A stretch of DNA of 64,000 bases from Labrys sp. WJW (GTDB lineage Bacteria; Pseudomonadota; Alphaproteobacteria; Rhizobiales; Labraceae), in assembly GCF_001676615.1 (NCBI RefSeq), contig NZ_LYXZ01000040.1, forward strand, positions 147,304 through 211,303, in the 5' to 3' direction. The translations under genes were made by a program, and so were the position numbers. This document shows, in pieces, positions 25,595-34,292 of this stretch (position 1 is the stretch's first letter; each line of letters opens with the position of its first letter). The notes under the pieces are model-generated. The model saw only the letters and a list, made by a program, of their open reading frames with translations, ran no database searches and was not told the DNA's origin.

Positions 25595-26460
25595 GCACGC
25601 TCGGCCACCTTTATCGGGAACTCCTCGCCGCCTTCCGCACTGCCGCACTGCCCACACCCGAACTCGATGCCCGCTGGCTGGTAGCTGAAGCGACCGGCCT
25701 GCCGTCGACCGCCATCACGCTTTCCCCCGACAGCCCTGTGACGGTCGAGGCTGCCGAGAAGGCCCGCTCCTTCCAGGCCAGGCGCCTGCAGGGGGAACCG
25801 GTGGACCGTATCCTCGGGCACCGTGAATTCTGGAGCCTGGAATTTCGCCTGGGCCCAGCCACGCTGTCGCCAAGGCCGGATACCGAGACCATCGTCGAGA
25901 CCTGCCTGTCCCTGCTGCCCGACCGTGAGGCGGCCTATCGCCTCCTCGATCTCGGCACCGGCACGGGTGCCATCCTGATCGCCCTGCTGCATGAAAGACC
26001 GCGTGCGAGCGGGATCGGGATCGACCAAGCGGCTGATGCCCTGGCGGTCGCAGGCCTGAATGCCACCGACAACGGCGTTGCCGAGCGAGCCGATTTCCGG
26101 CTGGGAAACTGGATGGAAGGCCTGGAGGATGAAGTCGACCTCATCGTCTCCAACCCGCCCTATATCCCTTCCGCCGACATTGCCGGGCTGGAACCGGAGG
26201 TACGCGAGCACGATCCCCTGCTTGCGCTCGACGGCGGCGTCGACGGCCTCGACGCCTATCGTCTCATTGCCGCCGACGCCCCTCGCCTGTTGCGCCCTGG
26301 CGGGCTGCTGGTCTTCGAGCTCGGCATCGGCCAGGAGGAGGCTGTGGCTGGGCTGATGCATCGTGCAGGCTTCGAGATGCTCGGTCCGGCGCGCAGGGAC
26401 CTCGGGGGCGTTCCCCGCGCCTTGGCAGGCAAATGGCCGGGAAATTTGCGGCAGACATGA
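25591..26460 (+). CDS. prmC: Release-factor glutamine methyltransferase
   Basis: Methylates the glutamine of the GGQ motif in release factors using S-adenosylmethionine. The 289-residue protein has the N-terminal helical substrate domain, the SAM-binding LDLGTGTGAIL at about 119-129, and the catalytic NPPY at 188-191 (IVSNPPYIPSADI). It starts at a GTG overlapping the prfA stop. A bidirectional hairpin terminator lies 46 bp after its stop. Position behind prfA fully supports the call. Confidence 0.95.
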   Translation: MSTLGHLYRELLAAFRTAALPTPELDARWLVAEATGLPSTAITLSPDSPVTVEAAEKARSFQARRLQGEPVDRILGHREFWSLEFRLGPATLSPRPDTETIVETCLSLLPDREAAYRLLDLGTGTGAILIALLHERPRASGIGIDQAADALAVAGLNATDNGVAERADFRLGNWMEGLEDEVDLIVSNPPYIPSADIAGLEPEVREHDPLLALDGGVDGLDAYRLIAADAPRLLRPGGLLVFELGIGQEEAVAGLMHRAGFEMLGPARRDLGGVPRALAGKWPGNLRQT

Positions 26461-26506
26461 AATTGTCCAGGAGACGCCGTCACTCGGCGGCGTTGCGCGC
26501 AAAGAA

Positions 26507-26528
26507 AAACCCCGCCGAGGCGGGGTTT
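26507..26528. terminator. Bidirectional terminator between prmC and carD
   Basis: Perfect 10-bp inverted repeat AAACCCCGCC/GGCGGGGTTT with minimal loop, ending in TTT on either strand, placed between the convergent prmC and carD genes. Confidence 0.85.
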
Positions 26529-26551
26529 CATGTCGTCGGAAGCGGAAGGCC

Positions 26552-27142
26552 TCAGGCGGCGGCTTCCTCTTCTTCCTCGGCAGCCTCGTCGAACTCGGCC
26601 TCGGCTTCCTTGGCACCACCGCGCTTGGGACCCTTGGCGAGATTGGCTTCGATCACCTTCACGGCCTCGGAATCGATGAGGTCGTCGACGGCGGCGAGTT
26701 CGCGCGCCATGCGATCGAGAGCCGCTTCATAAAGCTGACGCTCGGAATAGGACTGCTCGGGCTGAGCATCGGAGCGATAGAGATCGCGCACGACCTCGGC
26801 AATGGCGATCAGGTCGCCCGAATTGATCTTGGCTTCGTATTCCTGCGCACGGCGCGACCACATGGTGCGCTTGATGCGGGCACGGCCCTTGAGCGTCTCG
26901 AGCGCCTTGGCGACCACGGCCGGCTCGGACAGCTTGCGCATGCCGACGGAAGCGATCTTGGTGGTGGGCACGCGCAGCGTCATCTTGTCCTTGGAGAAGG
27001 AAATCACGAACAGCTCAAGCTTGAAACCGGCTACTTCCTGCTCGTCGATCGACACGATTTTGCCGACGCCATGCGAGGGGTACACAATGCTCTCGCCCGT
27101 CTTGAAACCCTGCTTCGTGGACGTCTTCTTCGCTGTCGTCAT
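26552..27142 (-). CDS. carD: CarD-family RNA polymerase-binding regulator
   Basis: Binds the RNA polymerase beta subunit and stabilises open complexes, mainly at rRNA and growth-related promoters. The 196-residue protein has the N-terminal Tudor-like RNA-polymerase-interacting domain (about 12-70; GESIVYPSHGVGKIVSIDEQ and LRVPTTKIASVGMRKLS), a helical DNA-binding domain with the basic RMWSRRAQEYEAKINSGD-like segment (KRTMWSRRAQEYEAK) and an acidic alanine/glutamate tail after 170. Next to it is a 7Fe ferredoxin gene, a pairing usual in Hyphomicrobiales. The long 5' gap suggests its own promoter. Confidence 0.94.
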   Translation of the reverse strand: MTTAKKTSTKQGFKTGESIVYPSHGVGKIVSIDEQEVAGFKLELFVISFSKDKMTLRVPTTKIASVGMRKLSEPAVVAKALETLKGRARIKRTMWSRRAQEYEAKINSGDLIAIAEVVRDLYRSDAQPEQSYSERQLYEAALDRMARELAAVDDLIDSEAVKVIEANLAKGPKRGGAKEAEAEFDEAAEEEEEAAA

Positions 27143-27656
27143 GACGCTTCAACGCTCCTATCATTGGCGGATGCCGAATCGGCAGCCGCACCAAACCACG
27201 GGCAGGCTCACGCCTGTTGCCGCAAACACCATTCGACAGTGAAACCAGGCCAAAGCTTCAAGAGCCGCCGCGAGGAACGTCGAAATGAAGGACGGTCAAA
27301 AATTCCATGTATCTATCGGCGCTACCCGCACCGACCGACTGAGATCCCTTGAAGCTGAGCACAAAAAAATTGCCCCTGTGCGGAGCAGCGGCGGGGTAAC
27401 TCGGTCTCTCTCTTGACCATGCCCCTGTATATACCAAAAATCGGCAAAAATCAACGCTTTTACACGCCAAAACGGCGCGTAAAGCGCTCGTTAAGGTTGA
27501 TACCGCGCGGTTTTTGTGAATAGCCGCTATGCAAAAAGCGCCGGGCATGCCCCGGGGGTACCTCGACAGATGCACGCTGCCGAAGCCCCAAAAGCGGGCA
27601 GCCATGCCGCCCGCACAGAGAAAACCGACCCCTTCGGGTTCGGCTGGAATTTGCGA
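27143..27656. other. Long gap between fdxA and carD, with a hairpin
   Basis: 514 bp without a supportable gene. It contains the carD promoter region, an AT-rich stretch around 27420-27460, and an imperfect hairpin at 27455-27486 (CGCTTTTACACGCC with GGCGCGTAAAGCG, loop AAAAC). A second small GC hairpin near 27596-27615 lies at the 3' side of fdxA and might act as its terminator. Open frames crossing here look like shadows. Confidence 0.5.
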
Positions 27657-27995
27657 TCAGGCGTCGCCCTGGCCCGGTTCCGGCGAGAGCAGCGGCAGCT
27701 TGTCCGGCTTGCCGTCCCACTCCTTGGCATCGGCGAAACCGTCACGCTTGACCGTGATGTTCGGCCAGCTCTGCGCGAACTTGGCGTTCAGCTCGAGCCA
27801 GGCCTCCAGACCCTTTTCGGTATCGGCCTTGATGGCATCCGCCGGACATTCGGGCTCACAGACACCGCAATCGATGCATTCGTCGGGATGGATGACGAGA
27901 AAATTCTCACCCTCGTAGAAACAGTCCACCGGGCAGACTTCCACGCAGTCCATGTATTTGCACTTGATGCAGTTCTCAGTGACCACGTAGGTCAT
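27657..27995 (-). CDS. fdxA: 7Fe ferredoxin (3Fe-4S/4Fe-4S)
   Basis: Small cytoplasmic electron carrier of 112 residues. Cysteines at 9, 17, 21, 25, 40, 43, 46 and 50 match the Azotobacter FdI pattern that binds one [3Fe-4S] and one [4Fe-4S] cluster; C12 is the extra residue in ENCIKCKYMDCVEVCPVDC. The second cluster block is DECIDCGVCEPECPADAI. The acidic C-terminal tail (EAWLELNAKFAQSWPNIT) is typical of FdxA. In alphaproteobacteria it accompanies carD. A second, very similar gene follows upstream on the same strand. Confidence 0.94.
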   Translation of the reverse strand: MTYVVTENCIKCKYMDCVEVCPVDCFYEGENFLVIHPDECIDCGVCEPECPADAIKADTEKGLEAWLELNAKFAQSWPNITVKRDGFADAKEWDGKPDKLPLLSPEPGQGDA

Positions 27996-28142
27996 GCCAG
28001 AAAATCCCGAAAGTTTATAATCTTGCTAAAACTGCCTAGCCGAACTGTGCCGACGGTTCAAGGCGCGCTTGCACAGAGCAGCCATTCGCCGCGGTGCCAG
28101 CTTTGACTCAGTTCATCACAAACAAGGCGCTGGACCTGTCCT

Positions 28143-28493
28143 CTACCCGGCCTGTCCTGCGTCTCCCGCGCCCGGCCGAGGCGAGAGCAAGGTCAGCTTG
28201 CCAGGCTTGCCGTCCCATTGTTTGGCATCCAATGGCGGCTCGCGCCGCGCCGTGATCTCCGGCCAGAGATGGGCATAGCGCGCGTTCAATTCAACCCAGG
28301 CCTCCAATCCCCGCTCCGCATCGGAGCGGATGGCATCCGCCGGACAGGCCGGTTCGCAGATGCCGCAATCGATGCATAATAGGGGATCGATGACGAGCAT
28401 GGTCTCGCCTTCCCGGAAGCAATCGACCGGGCACTCGGCCACGCAGTCCATATACTTGCATCTGATGCAGTTTTCGGTGACCACATAGGCCAT
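28143..28493 (-). CDS. Second 7Fe ferredoxin, tandem paralogue
   Basis: A 116-residue ferredoxin with the same cysteine framework as its neighbour (ENCIRCKYMDCVAECPVDC and CIDCGICEPACPADAI) and near-colinear sequence throughout, including EAWVELNARYAHLWPEIT. Differences concentrate around the second cluster (DPLLC for HPDEC) and the tail, which would shift surface charge and possibly redox potential. The two genes are 147 bp apart on the same strand and most likely arose by tandem duplication. The partner enzyme of either is not visible. Confidence 0.92.
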   Translation of the reverse strand: MAYVVTENCIRCKYMDCVAECPVDCFREGETMLVIDPLLCIDCGICEPACPADAIRSDAERGLEAWVELNARYAHLWPEITARREPPLDAKQWDGKPGKLTLLSPRPGAGDAGQAG

Positions 28494-28563
28494 GGTGCCG
28501 TTCCATCCGGAGGGAGCTCTCAGTGGAACGGCCGGTTATGGCGCGCCTAAGGCGCAATTGCGG

Positions 28564-30564
28564 TCACAAGAGATCGCGGGGGATTTTCTCGTACCAGCGG
28601 CGCTCGGCGGCCAGCTCGCCATTGGCTGAGGCCCTGAGTTCGCCCTCCAGGATGAAATCGGTGGCGGTCGCCTGCATCGCGGTCTTCACCTCGATGCGGA
28701 TCTGCCAGCCCTCGCGCCCCATCTCATAGCTCTCGCTGAGGCGGTAGCGCGCGCTGAGAGGATCATCGCCCCTGACGGTCAATTCGCGCCGAAGGCTGTG
28801 GGAGAGCGTGGTGTCGATCTCGTCGAAGCGCAGCACGCCCTCGCCGAACAGGCCACCCTCCCCCTCCGTGACATAGGTAGCCGTATCGGTCAGCAGGTCG
28901 AGCGAGGTGGTGCGCGCCATGCGTCCCTCGGCAACCTTGGTCGTCGGGGTGCGGGCAGCGCTCAGCGCTGGCTCGAAGGCGATGACGGGCTCGTCGGCGC
29001 CGGCCTGGCGCAGCGGCAGGCTCAACCGGCCCGGGCAGCGCAGGGTCAGCGTCACCGGTTCGGGCGCCGGCCAGATCAGCGGCCAGTAGGCCGTCGACAA
29101 GGCCAGCCTGAGGCGATGGCCCGGCGCGAGTGCATAGCCGCAATCGCTGAGCTTGAGGCGGATGGGATAGAAGCGGCCGGGCACCAACGCCTCGGGCTCG
29201 GCATGGCTGTCGCGGTGGGTCAGGTTGAATACCGCATAGGCGATACGGCGCGAGGAGCCGTCCGGCGCGACGTCGCAAAGCCGGGCGCAGAGCTGGGCCA
29301 GGGGCTTGTCGGCGGCAATCTCGACCTCGATCTCCGGGGCCCCGAGCAGCTCAAGCCGTTCGGCCAGGACCTCACCGTCGAAGCAGCAGGAGAAGGCATC
29401 GTCATGGCGCTGGTCGGCCGGCTCCTCGCCGTTGACGCCGGTTCCCATCCATTCCCCGGCCGCCGCGCCCGTCCAGGCCGGCGAGGTGAAGGCGATCTCG
29501 CTGGCCGGGCCAGCTTCAGCCGCCAGGGTACCCGGCGCCAGATGGACGGTCTTGGCGACGATCATCGGCGAAGGCCATGTCGCCTCGCCGACAAAGCGCC
29601 CGGGTACCGGATCGCGATGACCGGGTGGCGCCCACTCCTCGACGAAAGCCCGCATCATCGGCTCGGCCATGATGCCGCGATCCGTCCCTTTCAGCCAGTG
29701 ATCCCACCAGCGCGTCGCCTCCTGCAGGAAGCCGATGGCCGGCCCCGGCACGCCGTCCTGCGGGTAGATATGGGCCCAGGGCCCGATCAGGCCGAGCCTG
29801 GGCACGGTGAGGCCCTCCAGCAGCCGGGGAATGGCATTGGTATAGGCATCGCCCCAGCCTCCGACGGCGAAGACCGGGCATCGTACCGCTGAGAAATCCT
29901 CGCAGATCGAACCGTGCCGCCAATAGGCGTCGCGCCTCTGGTGCGCGAGCCAGAGCGCCGGGAAGAAGGGCAGATGGTCGAGGCGATGCTGCCATTGCGC
30001 CCGCCAAGCCTCGCCGACCAGCGCCGGATCGGCCGGCCGGGCCTGATAGGCCAGCATGATCGAGCCCCACCACAGATTGTCGTTGAGCAGGGTGCCACCC
30101 ATGAAATGGATGTCGTCGGCATAACGGTCATCGGTCGAGCAGACGGTAATGATCGCCTTGAGGGCCGGCGGGTTGAGCGCCGCGACCTGCAGGCAATTGA
30201 AGCCGCCCCAGCTCTTGCCCATCATGCCGACGGAGCCCGTGCACCAGGGTTGGGCCGCGAGCCAGGCGATCACCTCGCAGGCGTCGTCGAGCTCGCGCTG
30301 GAGATATTCATCCTCGAGCAGGCCGTCGGACTCGCCGCTGCCGCGCATATCGACGCGGATGGCGGCATAGCCATGGGCCGCGAACCAGCCATGCATCGGC
30401 TCGTCCCGCCCGCGCGTACCGTCACGCTTGCGGTAGGGGATATATTCGAGGATCGCCGGCACCGGCCTGGCTTCGGCATCCTCAGGCAGCCACAGGCGAG
30501 CGGCAAGCCGGGTGCCATCGGCGAGGGGAATGAAGAAATGTTCGATCGTGCGGACTGGGGACAT
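28564..30564 (-). CDS. CocE/NonD family alpha/beta hydrolase (X-Pro dipeptidyl-peptidase-like)
   Basis: A 666-residue serine hydrolase of the S15 / cocaine-esterase family, acting on acyl-ester or prolyl-peptide substrates. The N-terminal alpha/beta domain shows IPLADGTRLAARLWLP, DMRGSGES and the nucleophile serine in MMGKSWGGFNCLQ; the acid is in FAVGGWGDAYTNAIP and the histidine in IGPWAHIYPQDG. The C-terminal jelly-roll domain (ARLCDVAPDGSSRRIAYAVFN, LRLALSTAYWPLIWP) is standard for the family. No signal peptide, so probably cytoplasmic. Start at 30564 (MSPVRTIEHF) preferred over 30588. It lies downstream of a dipeptide-type ABC operon but behind a terminator hairpin. Confidence 0.88.
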   Translation of the reverse strand: MSPVRTIEHFFIPLADGTRLAARLWLPEDAEARPVPAILEYIPYRKRDGTRGRDEPMHGWFAAHGYAAIRVDMRGSGESDGLLEDEYLQRELDDACEVIAWLAAQPWCTGSVGMMGKSWGGFNCLQVAALNPPALKAIITVCSTDDRYADDIHFMGGTLLNDNLWWGSIMLAYQARPADPALVGEAWRAQWQHRLDHLPFFPALWLAHQRRDAYWRHGSICEDFSAVRCPVFAVGGWGDAYTNAIPRLLEGLTVPRLGLIGPWAHIYPQDGVPGPAIGFLQEATRWWDHWLKGTDRGIMAEPMMRAFVEEWAPPGHRDPVPGRFVGEATWPSPMIVAKTVHLAPGTLAAEAGPASEIAFTSPAWTGAAAGEWMGTGVNGEEPADQRHDDAFSCCFDGEVLAERLELLGAPEIEVEIAADKPLAQLCARLCDVAPDGSSRRIAYAVFNLTHRDSHAEPEALVPGRFYPIRLKLSDCGYALAPGHRLRLALSTAYWPLIWPAPEPVTLTLRCPGRLSLPLRQAGADEPVIAFEPALSAARTPTTKVAEGRMARTTSLDLLTDTATYVTEGEGGLFGEGVLRFDEIDTTLSHSLRRELTVRGDDPLSARYRLSESYEMGREGWQIRIEVKTAMQATATDFILEGELRASANGELAAERRWYEKIPRDLL

Positions 30565-30590
30565 TGGAAAATACTTCAAGAAAAACAAGC

Positions 30591-30620
30591 GAAAGGGCCG
30601 GTCCGAAGACCGGCCCTTTC
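30591..30620 (-). terminator. Terminator of the peptide ABC operon with UUCG tetraloop
   Basis: A perfect 13-bp stem (30591-30603 and 30608-30620). Read on the minus strand the loop is C(UUCG)G, an exceptionally stable tetraloop, followed by TTTCGCTTGTTTTTC. It lies between the ABC ATPase gene and the CocE gene, so it should stop or attenuate read-through into the latter. Confidence 0.85.
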
Positions 30621-30634
30621 AGCGAACCATTGGA

Positions 30635-32260
30635 TCACGCCACCTTGCGGCTGGCGAGAATATTGTCGAGCCAATGCGTATCCATCTCCGGCACGGAGCT
30701 GATCAGCTTCTCCGTGTAGGGATGGAACGGCGGGGCGAAGATATCCGCCGTCGGGCCCTGGGCGATGATCTCGCCCTTGAACATCACCGCCGTGCGATGG
30801 GCGATGCGGCGCACCGTACCGAGGTCGTGGGTGATGAAGATATAGGCGAGCCCGAGATCGTCCTGCAGCTTCTTGAGGAGCTTGAGCACGTCCTCGGCCA
30901 CCAGGGGATCGAGTGCGGAGGTCGGCTCGTCGCAGATGATCACTTCCGGCTCGGCAGCGAGGGCACGGGCGATGCAGACACGCTGCTTCTGGCCGCCGGA
31001 GAGCTGGCCGGGCCGTCGATCCGCGAACTCCTCCGGCAAGCCGACCTGCCGCAGCAGTTCGAGCACGCGCTTGCGCACGTCGCCGGCCGAGCGGTTGAAA
31101 TAGAAGCTCACCGGGCGCCCGATGATCTGCCCCAGGGTCTGGCGCGGATTGAGCGCGACATCCGGCATCTGGTGCACCATCTGCAGGCGCCGCAGGATGT
31201 CCTTGCTGCGCTGGGGCAGTGCCGGCGGCAGGGTCTTGCCGTTCAGCGAGACATCGCCCTCCCAGCGCGGCAGCAGGCCGACGATGATGCGCGCGATCGT
31301 GCTCTTGCCGGAACCGGACTCGCCGACCACCGCCAGCGTTTCGCCTTTCGCGAGCTTGAAGGAGGCGTTCTTGACGATGGCAACCGGGCCATAGCCGGCG
31401 GTGACGTTGGTCATGGAGAGCACCGGCTCGGCTCCCTCCGCCGGCGCGGTAAGCTGGAGATGCTCGGCGTCGCGCCTCTCGTTCACCAAGGCGCGGGCAT
31501 AGTCGGTCCGCGGTGCCTCCAGCACCTGCTGGGCCTCCCCGACCTCGACCATCTTGCCATGGCGCAGCACCATGATGCGATGGGCGATCTGGGCCACCAC
31601 GGCAAGGTCATGCGTGATGTAGAGGCCGGCCGTGCCGAATTCCCGGATGAGGTCGCGCAAGAGCGCCAGCACCTCAATCTGGGTGGTGACGTCGAGCGCC
31701 GTGGTCGGCTCGTCCAGCACGATCACGTCGGGCCGGCAGCTCATCGCCATCGCGGCCATGGCGCGCTGGAGCTGGCCGCCGGAGACCTGGTGGGGATAGC
31801 GGTCGCCGATCGTGTCGGGATTGGGCAGTTGCAGGATGCGGAAGAGCTTGCGGGCATAGGCTTCCGCTTCCGGCCGCGTCATCACCCCATGCACCACCGG
31901 CGCCTCGCAGACCTGGTCCATCAGCGTCATGGCCGGGTTGAAGGAGGCGGCGGCGCTCTGGGCGATATAGGCGATGCTCTTGCCGCGGAAATTGCGGCGC
32001 TGCGCGGCAGTGGAGGCGCGCAGCTCGGTACCGTCGAGCTTGATCGAGCCGCCGGTGATGCGCATGCCGGCCCGGGCATAGGCCATCGACGCCAGGCCGA
32101 TGGTCGATTTGCCGGCACCCGATTCGCCGATGAGGCCGAGAATCTCGCCCCGCCGCAGCGTCACGTCGACATTGTCGACGAGAACGCGGCCGGTGATGGT
32201 CTCGACCCTGAGCTTTTCGAGTTCGAGGATCAGATCGGAAGAGGTCTTGTCGTTTGCCAT
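30635..32260 (-). CDS. Dipeptide/oligopeptide ABC transporter, tandem ATP-binding protein
   Basis: A 541-residue protein with two complete ATPase domains, equivalent to DppD and DppF fused (GsiA-like arrangement). Domain 1: Walker A GESGAGKST, signature VSGGQLQRAMAA, Walker B VIVLDEPTTALD. Domain 2 begins near residue 275: GESGSGKST, LSGGQKQRVCIAR, VIICDEPTSALD. The second domain's C-terminal extension has the FHPYTEKLISSVPE motif of oligopeptide ATPases. Start at 32260 (MANDKTSSD). It powers uptake through the two permeases directly upstream. Confidence 0.92.
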   Translation of the reverse strand: MANDKTSSDLILELEKLRVETITGRVLVDNVDVTLRRGEILGLIGESGAGKSTIGLASMAYARAGMRITGGSIKLDGTELRASTAAQRRNFRGKSIAYIAQSAAASFNPAMTLMDQVCEAPVVHGVMTRPEAEAYARKLFRILQLPNPDTIGDRYPHQVSGGQLQRAMAAMAMSCRPDVIVLDEPTTALDVTTQIEVLALLRDLIREFGTAGLYITHDLAVVAQIAHRIMVLRHGKMVEVGEAQQVLEAPRTDYARALVNERRDAEHLQLTAPAEGAEPVLSMTNVTAGYGPVAIVKNASFKLAKGETLAVVGESGSGKSTIARIIVGLLPRWEGDVSLNGKTLPPALPQRSKDILRRLQMVHQMPDVALNPRQTLGQIIGRPVSFYFNRSAGDVRKRVLELLRQVGLPEEFADRRPGQLSGGQKQRVCIARALAAEPEVIICDEPTSALDPLVAEDVLKLLKKLQDDLGLAYIFITHDLGTVRRIAHRTAVMFKGEIIAQGPTADIFAPPFHPYTEKLISSVPEMDTHWLDNILASRKVA

Positions 32261-32270
32261 CTCAGCCCCC

Positions 32271-33104
32271 TTACATTTCCGCCTGCGCGCCGGACGGGCG
32301 GGCATCGATCGACAAGAACCAATCGACCACCAGATTGATGCCGATGGTGAGCAGGGCGATGGCGGCAGCCGGATAAAGGGCCGCTGCCCGCCCGAGCTTG
32401 AGGCTGGTGATGTTGTCGCGCACCATGCCGCCCCAGTCCGCATAGGGCAGGGGCACGCCGAGGCCGATGAAGCTCAGCGCGGCGATGAACAGGAAGTTGA
32501 AGCAGAAGCGCAGGCCGAACTCCGACATCAGAGGCGCCGCGGCATTGGGCAGGATCTCGCGCCAGACCACCCACCAGATGCCCTCGCCGCGCAGCCTGGC
32601 CACCTCGACGAAATCGAGCGAGGCGAGGTTCATGCCGAGTGCGCGGGCGAGCCGATAGACGCGGCTGGAATCGAGGAAGGCGATGGTCAGCACCAGCGAT
32701 GTCAGGGTCTGGCCGAAGATCGACAGGATGATCAGCGCCCAGATCAGCAGCGGCACCGACATCACGATGTCGACGGTACGCGAGAGCACGGCATCGATCC
32801 AGCGCCCGGTCACGGCCGCCACCAGGCCGAGCGTGATGCCGATGGCGAAGGACAGGATGGTGGTGACCAGGGCGATGCCGATGGTGAGGCGGGCGCCATA
32901 GATCAGGCGGGTGAGCATGTCGCGGCCGATCTGGTCGGTGCCCAGCCAGCTCGTTGCCGAAATCGTCGCCCAGGTCTTGCCGACGGTCTGCGTCTCCGAA
33001 TAGGGCGCGAGCCAAGGGCCGGCTATGGCGACGACGACATTGAGCGCGATGATGAACAGGCCGATGACGGCGGTGAGCGGCGCCTTGTGTCCGAAAATGA
33101 CCAT
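32271..33104 (-). CDS. Dipeptide-type ABC transporter permease (DppC-like)
   Basis: Inner-membrane permease of 277 residues with five to six transmembrane segments. It has the family N-terminal block WLGTDQIGRDMLTRLIYGAR typical of DppC/OppC and the EAA loop ARLRGEGIWWVVWREILPNA contacting the ATPase. Start at 33104, before MVIFGHKAPLTAVIG. It is 10 bp downstream of the DppB-like permease gene and 10 bp upstream of the ATPase gene, a tight operon. Confidence 0.92.
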   Translation of the reverse strand: MVIFGHKAPLTAVIGLFIIALNVVVAIAGPWLAPYSETQTVGKTWATISATSWLGTDQIGRDMLTRLIYGARLTIGIALVTTILSFAIGITLGLVAAVTGRWIDAVLSRTVDIVMSVPLLIWALIILSIFGQTLTSLVLTIAFLDSSRVYRLARALGMNLASLDFVEVARLRGEGIWWVVWREILPNAAAPLMSEFGLRFCFNFLFIAALSFIGLGVPLPYADWGGMVRDNITSLKLGRAAALYPAAAIALLTIGINLVVDWFLSIDARPSGAQAEM

Positions 33105-33114
33105 GCTGCCCTCT

Positions 33115-34065
33115 CTACCGGGGATGCCGCAGACGCGGATTGAGGATGATCGCCAGCACGTCGGCAATCGTATTGAGGATGATGAACACGGCTGCAAACA
33201 GGATGCCGCAGGCCAGGATCGCCGGCACGTCGCGCTTGGTCACCGCGTCGATCATGTATTGGCCGACGCCGGGATAGGTGAACACCTTCTCGATGACGAC
33301 CACGCCGACCACGAGATAGGCGATGTTCAGGGCCACCACCGAGATGATCGGCGAGGCCGCGTTCGGCAGCGCATGCTTGGTGACGACGCGGGCCCGCGTC
33401 AGGCCTTTGAGGAAGCCCATTTCGACATAGGGTGTCGACATGATCGACAGCACCGAATTGCGCGTCATGCGCATCATATGCGCGGTGACCAGGCAGGTCA
33501 GCGCCACCGCCGGCAGGAAAGTCACGTAGAGGCGCGTAAAGAAGCCCATGTCTGGGTTGACGGCCGCCAAAGGCGGGAACCAGCGCCAAAAGCCGGCGAA
33601 GAGCAGGATCAGCACGCCGCCGATGAAGAACTCCGGCAGCGAGATGGCGATCAGTGCCAGCACGTTGGCGGCCCGGTCAGCCAGACGTCCCTCGGTGATG
33701 GCGCAGGTGATGCCTGTGATGACCGCGAGCGGCACGGCGATCACGGCGGCGTAGCAGGCCAGGAACAGCGTGTTGGTGAAGCGCGGCCACAGATCGTTCA
33801 CGATGACGTTCTGGTTGGTATAGGACCGGCCGAAATCAAAATGGGTGATGATGTTCCACAGCCAGCTCAGATAGCGCTGCCAGGCCGGCACATCGAGGCC
33901 AATGCTGCGTTCGAAGGCGGCCTTGGTTTCCGCCGTTGCGGCCTGGCCGAGCACGGCATCCGCCGCATTTCCCTGCAAGTTGAGGGTTAGAATAAATAGA
34001 ATGAGGGAGATGGCGAAGAGCGTCGCCACCCCCTGGACGATGCGCCAACCGATAAGACGTCCCAC
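33115..34065 (-). CDS. Dipeptide-type ABC transporter permease (DppB-like)
   Basis: Inner-membrane permease of 316 residues. N-terminal RLIGWRIVQGVATLFAISLILFIL and the extracellular loop with FERSIGLDVPAWQRYLSWL are the DppB/OppB pattern; the EAA loop is KGLTRARVVTKHALPNAASP. Six transmembrane segments are apparent. It forms the channel with the DppC-like partner. A 227-bp gap separates it from the substrate-binding gene, which is common where the binding protein is made in excess. Confidence 0.92.
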   Translation of the reverse strand: MGRLIGWRIVQGVATLFAISLILFILTLNLQGNAADAVLGQAATAETKAAFERSIGLDVPAWQRYLSWLWNIITHFDFGRSYTNQNVIVNDLWPRFTNTLFLACYAAVIAVPLAVITGITCAITEGRLADRAANVLALIAISLPEFFIGGVLILLFAGFWRWFPPLAAVNPDMGFFTRLYVTFLPAVALTCLVTAHMMRMTRNSVLSIMSTPYVEMGFLKGLTRARVVTKHALPNAASPIISVVALNIAYLVVGVVVIEKVFTYPGVGQYMIDAVTKRDVPAILACGILFAAVFIILNTIADVLAIILNPRLRHPR

Positions 34066-34292
34066 AATGTGCCCTTTCGACCTGTTGCCGACGGAGGCCG
34101 GGCACGCTGCAGTTCCCCCCGCACGCGCCCGTCCCTCTGCAGTATGAAAGGAAAAGAGCGAGGCGCCTCACGCGCGTCGCCCCCGACACGCCCTGCGGTC
34201 TGGCTGGTACACCAGACTTCGCAAGGGCACGTCGAAACAAGGAGCAGGGGCGAAGCGGCGTTGACCGCCAAACGCCCCCGGCTCCAGAGCTC

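Noticed and set aside
30512..32338. Long plus-strand open frame opposite the peptide ABC ATPase
   Set aside because: Shadow of the double-ATPase gene; no motif and the opposite strand carries clear Walker motifs.
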